This document shows positions 15,375 to 21,382 of a stretch of 26,447 bases of DNA, piece after piece (the first letter of the stretch is position 1; each line of letters opens with the position of its first letter). Both the position numbers and the translations under genes were made by a program. The notes under the pieces are model-generated. The model did no database searches, was not told where the DNA came from, and saw only the letters and a program-made list of their open reading frames with translations. The DNA is taken from the NCBI GenBank assembly GCA_900754525.1, contig CAAEDE010000045.1, forward strand, positions 1 to 26,447, given 5' to 3'. Origin of the DNA: an uncultured Collinsella sp. Its GTDB lineage: Bacteria > Actinomycetota > Coriobacteriia > Coriobacteriales > Coriobacteriaceae.

Positions 15375-16480
15375 TTCGCCGTCAACTGATCAATTTCCAA
15401 AACCGCAGCGTCGATGTCCGCGTCGGATTGGGCGCTTTCGAGGAGCTGCCGCGCATGTTTGCCTCGGCTGTGGGCAAGCCTAAGCGCGCGATGGTCGTTT
15501 GGAACACCGCCTCGTCAGAGCGTTTTGGCGAGGTCGTCGAGCATGCGCTGGTTGACGCCGGTTTTGCCGTGTCGCTGCTCGTCCTTGAGGTTTCGCCTGC
15601 CGGCGCTACATTGGCCGATGCCGATACCGTCTTTGGTGCCCTGTCGGCTAACGGCATTACCTGCGACGATCTCGTTGTCGCCGTTGGCGATGCCGCAACC
15701 TGCTCGGTTGTTAGCTGGTGTGCCAATCAGTGGTGCGGCCGCACCGAGTGCGCGTTGCTGCCGACGACGTTCGACGCCATGCTCACGGTCGCGACGACCA
15801 TGAAGCCGCTCGTCGCCTCGTCGTCGAATGCGCTTCCCGCTATCGCGTTCCGTCCCGAACCGAGCTTGGTCGTGTGTGACCTCGACCTTGTTCGCGAGGC
15901 GGACCCCGAGGACCTCAAGCTCGGCTATGTGGTACTTGTTGGCACCATGCTTTCGAGCAGCAAGTCCCGCTGGAATCAGTTTACTGAGACCGTCCCCGAG
16001 ATTCTCGCGGGCGAGGAGGTCGCACTCGTTAATGCTGTTCAATGGTCTCAGACTGCCCGCAAGGACGTACTGATGGCCACGAACCCGAGCGCCCGCCATG
16101 CGCTCGATTTTGGCAAGACGGGGGAGCGTACCCTGCGCGCCTGCTTGGGCGATGCCGCTTCGCAGGTCCCTGCCTACCAGCTGTTGTCCGAGGGCATGCG
16201 CTTTGAGGCGCGCCTAGCACATGATGCCTGCGACTTCGATATCGATTACGTTTTTGAGGTCGATGACTGCTTGGAGGACTTTGGTATCGAGGAACTTGCC
16301 TTCGATCTGGAGCCTGCCGCATATATCGAGGAGTTCCGCAGGCAGCAGTTTGCACGGTCGAACCGCAGCATGTTGCCGCTGCCCGCGGCGCTCGGCGCCA
16401 TTCGCCTAACGAACGTCGAGGACGAGGTTCTTGATCGCCATGCTCACGCCTACTTGGCTTCTCGCAAAGATCTTCTCTAA
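15371..16480 (+). CDS. 3-dehydroquinate synthase-like protein lacking NAD and metal motifs (probable pseudoenzyme)
   Basis: 369 residues, aligning over its length with AroB by position and patchy identity. Examples are DTVFGAL (85-91), PTTFDAML (131-138), SLVVCDLDLV (165-174), ALDFGKTGERTL (244-255) and EGMRFEARLA (274-283). Diagnostic residues are replaced. The GGG(x)2GD dinucleotide motif reads VGDAATC (105-111). VDSSVGGK is LTVATTMK (138-145). The LAEVIKYG glutamate/lysine segment reads LGYVVLV (184-190). The metal-binding histidines of LNLGHTFGHAIE become LDFGKTGERTLR, and the HGEAV histidine is missing. The frame is intact, with codon use like its neighbours, so it is under selection rather than decaying. 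The ATG overlaps the aroK stop. A normal DHQ synthase function is unlikely; the true role is unknown. Confidence 0.75.
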   Translation: MIRRQLINFQNRSVDVRVGLGAFEELPRMFASAVGKPKRAMVVWNTASSERFGEVVEHALVDAGFAVSLLVLEVSPAGATLADADTVFGALSANGITCDDLVVAVGDAATCSVVSWCANQWCGRTECALLPTTFDAMLTVATTMKPLVASSSNALPAIAFRPEPSLVVCDLDLVREADPEDLKLGYVVLVGTMLSSSKSRWNQFTETVPEILAGEEVALVNAVQWSQTARKDVLMATNPSARHALDFGKTGERTLRACLGDAASQVPAYQLLSEGMRFEARLAHDACDFDIDYVFEVDDCLEDFGIEELAFDLEPAAYIEEFRRQQFARSNRSMLPLPAALGAIRLTNVEDEVLDRHAHAYLASRKDLL

Positions 16481-16486
16481 GATTTA

Positions 16487-16512
16487 TTGACTTCCATCGT
16501 CTTTCGTATCAT
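16487..16512 (+). promoter_or_regulatory. Candidate promoter of pepP
   Basis: TTGACT (16487-16492) precedes TATCAT (16507-16512) with only 14 bases between, shorter than the usual 17. TATATA at 16584-16589 is a second possible -10, much closer to the gene. Either would start a new unit after the aro genes. Confidence 0.35.
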
Positions 16513-16516
16513 GTTG

Positions 16517-16580
16517 AGGGGCGGGTTTCCAATCGGTTACGGATCGCATGCGATTCCGTCGTTCGGTTGAGGCCCGTCCC
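16517..16580 (+). promoter_or_regulatory. Structured leader upstream of pepP
   Basis: The outer arms ggggcggg (16517-16524) and cccgtccc (16573-16580) can pair over 8 bp with one G-U. Inside lies a hairpin around the 12-bp palindrome atcgcatgcgat (16543-16554), extended by cgg/ccg on the flanks. No T-run follows, so it is not a simple terminator. It could be an RNA leader element or a DNA operator. Confidence 0.5.
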
Positions 16581-16592
16581 GTCTATATAGAG

Positions 16593-16605
16593 ATAACAAG
16601 AAAGG
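16593..16605 (+). repeat. Shared ribosome-site leader ataacaagaaagg, copy 1
   Basis: This exact 13-mer recurs at 17885-17897, each time immediately before a gene (pepP here, efp there). It includes the AAAGG ribosome site. Confidence 0.55.
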
Positions 16606-16612
16606 AATCTGC

Positions 16613-17743
16613 ATGTCTGAGTTTGCTGCCGGTCCTGCCGGTCGTATCGAGCGTGTCCGTGCCCTGATGGCCGAGCGTGGCTACGACGCCATCGTGGTTC
16701 GCGACGAGGCCAACCTTCGTTGGCTTACGGGCGTGAAGGGCGTCTTCGACTACACCTTCGAGTTCCCGCACGCTGCGTTTATTACGGCCGACCAGTGCCT
16801 GTTCCACACCGACTCGCGCTACCTCAACAGCTTTGAGGAGAACACGCCCGCCGGCAGCCCCTGGGTCTACGACATGGATGAGGGCACCATCCCCGGTTGG
16901 GTCGCCGGCAAGATCGCGGCCAACAAGTGCCGCGTCTGCGCTGTCGAGGACGATATGCAGATTAATTTCTACCAGGGTATTCAGCGTGGTCTGGAGGACC
17001 GTTCCGTCGCCTGCATGTTGCCGCTGATGCACGACGACATCCGCAAGATGCGCGCCATCAAGGATGCCGAGGAGATCGAGCTCATGCGCCACGCACAGTC
17101 GATCACTGACGCCGCCTTCCAGCACATGCTCGGCTTTATTAAACCCGGTATGACCGAGAAGCAGGTTCGCAACGAGCTCGAGAACTTTATGTTCGCCAAC
17201 GGCGCCGACAGCCTTGCCTTCGGCTCCATCGTGGCGAGCGGTCCCAACACCGCCAACCCGCATGCCGTGCCGAGCGACCGCGTGATCGAGAAGGGCGACT
17301 TCGTCCTCATGGATTACGGCGCGGGCTACTGCGATTATCGTTCCGACATGACGCGCACCGTCGTGATGGGCGAGCCTACCCAGGAGCAGCTCGACCTGTA
17401 CGCGCTCGTGCGCCGTACGCACGAGGAGTGCGTTGCCGCCATCCATCCGGGTGTCGAGGGCAACGACATTTTCAAGCTTTCCAAGAAGATCATCGGCGAT
17501 GCCGGCTATGGTGATTACTACAACCATGGTCTGGGCCACGGCGTGGGCATCGACATCCACGAGCTGCCCAACTTCAACCGCAGCAAGAACACCATCGAGG
17601 TCGGCTCGGTTATCACCATGGAGCCCGGCGTGTATCTGCCCGGTGTGGGCGGCGTGCGCCTGGAGGACTACGGCGTGGTCACCGAGAACGGCTACGAGCC
17701 TTTCACCAAGACGTCGCATGACCTTCACGTCATCGATTGCTAG
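16613..17743 (+). CDS. Xaa-Pro aminopeptidase / M24 metallopeptidase (PepP/PepQ-like)
   Basis: The enzyme removes N-terminal residues preceding proline, or splits Xaa-Pro dipeptides, using two metal ions. 376 residues. A creatinase-like N-terminal domain (about 10-140) precedes the pita-bread M24 domain. All five metal ligands are visible: D234 (LMDYG), D245 (SDMTRT), H309 (GLGHGVG), E337 (TMEPG) and E351 (RLEDYG). The ATG at 16613 follows AAAGGA (16601-16606). The gene sits immediately before efp, as pepQ does in M. tuberculosis and similar genes do in many Gram-positives. Aminopeptidase versus dipeptidase specificity cannot be settled by eye. Confidence 0.92.
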   Translation: MSEFAAGPAGRIERVRALMAERGYDAIVVRDEANLRWLTGVKGVFDYTFEFPHAAFITADQCLFHTDSRYLNSFEENTPAGSPWVYDMDEGTIPGWVAGKIAANKCRVCAVEDDMQINFYQGIQRGLEDRSVACMLPLMHDDIRKMRAIKDAEEIELMRHAQSITDAAFQHMLGFIKPGMTEKQVRNELENFMFANGADSLAFGSIVASGPNTANPHAVPSDRVIEKGDFVLMDYGAGYCDYRSDMTRTVVMGEPTQEQLDLYALVRRTHEECVAAIHPGVEGNDIFKLSKKIIGDAGYGDYYNHGLGHGVGIDIHELPNFNRSKNTIEVGSVITMEPGVYLPGVGGVRLEDYGVVTENGYEPFTKTSHDLHVIDC

Positions 17744-17769
17744 CCTATTTCGATAGATTTTTGGGGCGG

Positions 17770-17809
17770 GGCGTCCGGAGCAATTCGGGCGCCTCGCGTT
17801 CTCTTTTTA
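17770..17809 (+). terminator. Probable terminator after pepP
   Basis: ggcgtccg (17770-17777) pairs with cgggcgcc (17786-17793) over 8 bp with one G-U, loop of 8. A T-rich tract follows only after a further few bases (17799-17809), so the structure is not ideal. Confidence 0.6.
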
Positions 17810-17839
17810 TGCGCTCGCTGCAGGCGCCGTCTGCAAGTG

Positions 17840-17845
17840 TATAAT
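17840..17845 (+). promoter_or_regulatory. -10 box of the efp promoter
   Basis: A perfect TATAAT lies 57 bases before the efp start. The -35 position (about 17817-17822, gctgca) is poor, but tgcag (17819-17823) and ctgca (17831-17835) form an inverted repeat across the spacer that could be a regulator site. Confidence 0.6.
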
Positions 17846-17884
17846 TTCGGTCGTATGTAATTTGGACGCTTGTGCGTTCTGCCC

Positions 17885-17897
17885 ATAACAAGAAAGG
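17885..17897 (+). repeat. Shared ribosome-site leader ataacaagaaagg, copy 2
   Basis: Identical to 16593-16605. AAAGG here provides the efp ribosome site. Confidence 0.55.
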
Positions 17898-17902
17898 TCA
17901 CT

Positions 17903-18466
17903 ATGCCTACCATTTCTACCGCCGACTTCAAGAACGGCCTCGGTCTCCGCATTAAGGACAAGGTCTACACCATCGTCGAGTTCCAGCATGTTAAGCCGGG
18001 CAAGGGCGGCGCGTTTGTGCGCTACAAGACCCGCGACATCAAGAGCGGCCGCGTCGTCGAGAACACCTGCAATGCCGGTACCAAGTTCGAGAGCGTTATG
18101 CTCACCACCCGCGAGTTCCAGTACCTCTACAACGATGGCACCGACTACATCTTCATGGACAACGAGTCCTATGAGCAGGTTCCCGTTCCCGAGGACATGG
18201 TGGGCGAGAACTCCAAGTGGCTGCGCGAGAACGACATCTGCCAGCTGCTCTTCGCCGACGATGAGCTCATGGGCGTGACCCCGCCGATGTTCATCGAGAC
18301 CACCATCGTCCAGACCGACCCGGGCTTTAAGGGCGACACCGTCCAGGGTTCCACCAAGCCGGCCACGATCGACACCGGCGCTGTCATCCAGGTCCCCATG
18401 TACCTCAACGAGGGCGAGGTCATCAAGGTTGACACCCGCGACGGCAAGTTCGTCTCCCGCGTCTAG
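17903..18466 (+). CDS. efp: Translation elongation factor P
   Basis: EF-P relieves ribosome stalling at polyproline. 187 residues is the standard length. The three beta-barrel domains are a KOW-like domain (1-64), a middle OB domain (about 67-125) and a C-terminal OB domain (about 130-187). The loop that enters the peptidyl-transferase centre reads KPGKGGAF (31-38), with lysine at 34, the position modified in many species. The C-terminal signature VPMYLNEGEVIKVDTRDGKFVSRV is canonical. No modification enzyme gene (epmA, earP, ymfI-type) is nearby. The ATG at 17903 follows AAAGG; an upstream in-frame start at 17870 is not needed. Codon bias is strong, consistent with abundant expression. It follows pepP and precedes asp23. 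Confidence 0.96.
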   Translation: MPTISTADFKNGLGLRIKDKVYTIVEFQHVKPGKGGAFVRYKTRDIKSGRVVENTCNAGTKFESVMLTTREFQYLYNDGTDYIFMDNESYEQVPVPEDMVGENSKWLRENDICQLLFADDELMGVTPPMFIETTIVQTDPGFKGDTVQGSTKPATIDTGAVIQVPMYLNEGEVIKVDTRDGKFVSRV

Positions 18467-18490
18467 CAACCAACTCTTCTAGGAGGACTC

Positions 18491-18853
18491 ATGCCCCAGG
18501 AAATCAAGATTGACGGCATCGGCATTTCGCCCGATGTTCTGACCGCCATCGTCTCGCGCGCCGTGTCCGATGTCGAGGGCATCGCCTCCGTTGGCGTCAA
18601 GGACCTTGCCACCAACCTTGTCTCCATGATGCTCTCGTCCAAGGCCCCCGCTTCCGAGCCGGCGGTCGAGGCCGAGGTCGTCGGCGACAAGCTCGCACTC
18701 ACCGTGCGTGTCGTGGTGTTCTTTGGCTATCCGTTCAAGAAACTCGCCGAGGCCGTTCGCACCGCAGTGGTCGCCGCCATCGATGCCCAGGTTGGCGTTG
18801 AGGTCGAGCGCGTTGACGTTTGCATCGACGGCCTCGTTTTCCCCAAGGAGTAA
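18491..18853 (+). CDS. Asp23/Gls24-family envelope stress protein
   Basis: 120 residues, matching the small Asp23 domain found in Gram-positive alkaline-shock and cell-envelope stress proteins. The typical features are IDGIGISPDVLTAIVSRAVSDVEGIASVG near the N terminus, and the alternating strand LALTVRVVVFFGYPFKKLAEAVRTAVVAAIDAQVGVEVERVDVCIDGLVF. AGGAGGA (18481-18487), just before the ATG, is a strong ribosome site. It starts the compact asp23-nusB-xseB-tlyA-nadK-recN run, 24 bases after efp. An Asp23 gene just before nusB is common in Firmicutes. Its exact function is unknown; it may be a membrane-surface scaffold. Confidence 0.9.
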   Translation: MPQEIKIDGIGISPDVLTAIVSRAVSDVEGIASVGVKDLATNLVSMMLSSKAPASEPAVEAEVVGDKLALTVRVVVFFGYPFKKLAEAVRTAVVAAIDAQVGVEVERVDVCIDGLVFPKE

Positions 18854-18856
18854 CCT

Positions 18857-19444
18857 TTGAGCCTTAAGGTTTATCGCGGGCGTACGCTTGCCCGCAGTCA
18901 GGCGCTTCAGCTTCTGTTCCAGGCCGAGGCCACGGACAGCCCGCTCGAGCGCGTCCTCGAGGGTGATTTCCTGATCTCGAAGGGTCCCCTCGACCCCTAT
19001 GCGCTGGAGCTGTGCCGCGGTGCCTATGAGCATATCGACCGCATCGACTGTGCTCTGCGCTCTGTTGCCAAGAACTGGGATCTTACGCGCATGCCCGGCG
19101 CCGACCGCAACCTGCTGCGTATCGCCGTTTACGAGATGCGTTTCCTCACCGACGAGGAGGTCTCTGACGCCATCGTGATCAACGAGGCCGTCGAGCTTGC
19201 CAAGGCCTATGGCACCGACCAGTCCGCGTCGTTCGTCAACGGCGTGCTGGGTAAGATCGCTCGCAGCGAGGAGCTGCCGGGCGAGGACCTATACCAGGAG
19301 CTGCTGGCCGAGGATCGCGCTCGCGAGGAGGCACAGGCTGCCGAGGCTGCCGCTAAGGTTGCGGTTGCCCTGGCTGAGGCTGGTGTGCTGGCCGAGGATG
19401 CGGACGCTGCTGAGGCCGTCGAGGCCGACTCCGTCGAGGAGTAG
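18857..19444 (+). CDS. nusB: Transcription antitermination factor NusB
   Basis: NusB binds boxA RNA with NusE and helps rRNA transcription antitermination. The family motifs are RTLARSQALQLLFQAE (9-24), DRNLLRIAVYEMRFL and INEAVELAKAYGTDQSASFVNGVLGKIA. The start is a TTG at 18857, fixed by AAGGAG (18845-18850) 6 bases upstream, which overlaps the end of asp23. 195 residues is longer than the usual ~140-150 because of a C-terminal tail of about 45 residues rich in alanine and glutamate. The tail is probably helical or disordered, with no domain I recognise. Confidence 0.94.
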   Translation: MSLKVYRGRTLARSQALQLLFQAEATDSPLERVLEGDFLISKGPLDPYALELCRGAYEHIDRIDCALRSVAKNWDLTRMPGADRNLLRIAVYEMRFLTDEEVSDAIVINEAVELAKAYGTDQSASFVNGVLGKIARSEELPGEDLYQELLAEDRAREEAQAAEAAAKVAVALAEAGVLAEDADAAEAVEADSVEE

Positions 19445-19446
19445 CC

Positions 19447-19686
19447 ATGCCAGAGGGTTCTGTCCGTAACTTTGATGAGATCTCGGACCGTCTGGATCAG
19501 ATCATCGCTACCGTTCGCTCCAAGGATACCTCCTTGGAGCGTTCGCTCGATTTGTTTGACGAAGCGATTGAGCTGGGCTCCCGCGCGGTCGATATGGTCG
19601 ACAAGTTTGAGTTGACGCCGCGTGAGGCCGACAAGCTCGAGCAAGAATACGATGAGGATGCGGCAAACGAATCCCAGGATAGCTAG
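19447..19686 (+). CDS. xseB: Exodeoxyribonuclease VII small subunit
   Basis: 79 residues, the expected size. The pattern FDEISDRLDQIIATVRSKDTSLERSLDLFDEAIELG (8-43) is the XseB helical signature, and the rest is an acidic C terminus. XseB binds the large nuclease subunit XseA to degrade single-stranded DNA. The ATG is 2 bases after the nusB stop, with GAGGAG inside the end of nusB. xseA, normally directly upstream, is absent here and must be elsewhere if the enzyme is active. Confidence 0.9.
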   Translation: MPEGSVRNFDEISDRLDQIIATVRSKDTSLERSLDLFDEAIELGSRAVDMVDKFELTPREADKLEQEYDEDAANESQDS

Positions 19687-19721
19687 GCTGCATCTCCGGA
19701 TACGAATGGTTGATGGCATTC

Positions 19722-20525
19722 ATGAAACGCGTGCGTCTTGATGACGAACTGATTTCACAGGGCATCTGCGCCGATCGCGCGGATGCCCTTCGCACTCTTA
19801 TGGCCGGCTTGGTCTCGAGTGGCGGTGAGCGCTTGACTTCGCCGGGTCTTAAGGTGATGCCGGGGCTGCCGCTGCACGTGAAGGGGCGCATTCCCTATGT
19901 TGGCCGCGGCGGTCTTAAGCTCGAAGGCGCGCTTGATGCGTTTGGCATCAATCCGACGGGCCTTGCCTGTCTGGATGTGGGCTGCTCTACCGGGGGTTTT
20001 ACCGATTGCCTGCTCAAGCGCGGAGCTGCGACCGTTGTCTCTGTGGACGTGGGTCGCGCCCAGTTCGATTGGTCGTTGCGTCAGGACGATCGCGTGACGC
20101 TGCATGAGCGCACAAACGTGACGCAGCTGCCTGAGCTTGGCTATGCCGGCGCCATCGACCTGGCTGTGTGTGATGTCTCGTTTACCAGCATCGCGAACAT
20201 TATCGATGCGGTACTGGCGTGCCTGGCGCCTACGGGTGCATTCTGCACGCTCGTAAAGCCACAGTTTGAAGCTCCGGCGGCGCTGGTGGGCGAGGGCGGC
20301 ATTGTGACCGATCCCGCTGTGCGCCGCGATACGCTCGTGGCGGCGGTTGAGCTCTTTGCTGCTAAGGGGCTGTTCCCGGTCGATGTGTGCGTGTCGCCCA
20401 TTCATGGTGCCAAGGGCAACGTTGAGTTTTTCCTGTACGGCACGAGATTTGAATCTGGCGACCGCTCGCAAGACGTGCTGCAATCCCAGGTATCGGTTTT
20501 GAGCGAGAAAGCTGCAACGCTATGA
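19722..20525 (+). CDS. tlyA: TlyA-family rRNA 2'-O-methyltransferase
   Basis: TlyA methylates 16S and/or 23S rRNA at ribose 2'-OH; in mycobacteria this sets capreomycin sensitivity, and some members are annotated as haemolysins. 267 residues from the chosen start. An S4 domain (about 3-60, RLDDELISQGI) is followed by YVGRGGLKLEGAL. The FtsJ/RrmJ-type SAM site CLDVGCSTGGFTDCLL is at 83-98, followed by SVDVGRAQFDWSLR. The start is uncertain: TTG 19710, ATG 19713 and ATG 19722 are in frame; 19722 is preferred because TlyA proteins begin with a few residues before RLD and GATGG lies 5 bases upstream. The stop overlaps nadK (ATGA). tlyA-nadK-recN is a widely conserved order. Confidence 0.93.
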   Translation: MKRVRLDDELISQGICADRADALRTLMAGLVSSGGERLTSPGLKVMPGLPLHVKGRIPYVGRGGLKLEGALDAFGINPTGLACLDVGCSTGGFTDCLLKRGAATVVSVDVGRAQFDWSLRQDDRVTLHERTNVTQLPELGYAGAIDLAVCDVSFTSIANIIDAVLACLAPTGAFCTLVKPQFEAPAALVGEGGIVTDPAVRRDTLVAAVELFAAKGLFPVDVCVSPIHGAKGNVEFFLYGTRFESGDRSQDVLQSQVSVLSEKAATL

Positions 20526-21382
20526 AGGTCTTTCTGGTTCCCAATTACTACAAGCAAGAGGCGGTCGAGAGCGGCCTGATGCTCGAGCTTTGGCTGACGC
20601 GCCAGGGCTATGAGGTCGCATGGGCTGCCGACCAGCGATCGAAGATTCAAAGCACGCCTGATATCGACGGCTCCGATCTGGTCATTACGCTCGGCGGCGA
20701 CGGTACGTTGCTGCGCGCTGCCCGCATCCTCAACCATCGCGAGATTCCTATCCTCGGTCTTTCCTATGGTCACCTGGGCTTTTTGACGGCTGCGAGTCCC
20801 GAGGAGCGCGACATTCTGCAGGTCGTGAGCGACGCCCTGTCCGGCGAGCTGCATGTGAGCCGTCGCGCTACCATCGCCGCGGATATCGTGTCCGTGCGCG
20901 AAGACGGTACGAAGGATGTCGTGCGCACCTTCGCCCTCAACGACATGGCGCTTACCCGCGGTCCGCTGTCCGATATGGTCGAGTTCGACATCACGGTGTC
21001 CGGCCATCATATCGACCGCCTACGCGGTGACGGTGTCGTCGTTTCGACGGCGACTGGTTCTACGGGTTACGCGCTCAGTGCCGGTGGCCCCATCGTGAGC
21101 CCCGACTATACGGGCATGGTCTGCGTACCCATTGCGCCGCACACCATTCAGGCCCGTGCCTTCTTGACTTCGCCGAGTGATGTCGTCGAAATCTTTATGT
21201 CTGATGACCGTCCGAGCGTTCCGGCGATCGCTATCGATGGACAGTTTATTACCTGTGATGGCACCGTTGAGAGCGTGGCGGTGCGTCGTGGGCCCGGTGA
21301 TGTGCTGCTGCTGGATTACGGCCCCGAGAGCTTCTATAACTCGGTGAGCCGCGTATTCTACGGAGTCCGTCATGATCGATGA
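20522..21382 (+). CDS. nadK: NAD kinase
   Basis: It phosphorylates NAD to NADP with ATP or polyphosphate. 286 residues. The GGDGT motif is at 58-62, GHLGFLT at 83-89, an ND pair at 140-141 (ALNDMAL, where many members have NE), and TGSTGYALSAGGP at 178-190. The ATG overlaps the tlyA stop by four bases, and the end overlaps recN by 11 bases. Being in the tlyA-nadK-recN unit makes the assignment firm. Confidence 0.95.
   Translation: MKVFLVPNYYKQEAVESGLMLELWLTRQGYEVAWAADQRSKIQSTPDIDGSDLVITLGGDGTLLRAARILNHREIPILGLSYGHLGFLTAASPEERDILQVVSDALSGELHVSRRATIAADIVSVREDGTKDVVRTFALNDMALTRGPLSDMVEFDITVSGHHIDRLRGDGVVVSTATGSTGYALSAGGPIVSPDYTGMVCVPIAPHTIQARAFLTSPSDVVEIFMSDDRPSVPAIAIDGQFITCDGTVESVAVRRGPGDVLLLDYGPESFYNSVSRVFYGVRHDR

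Noticed and set aside
15371..16480. Calling the AroB-like gene a pseudogene
   Set aside because: The frame is intact, overlaps its neighbour in a translational-coupling arrangement and has normal codon use, so a functional but altered protein is more likely than decay.
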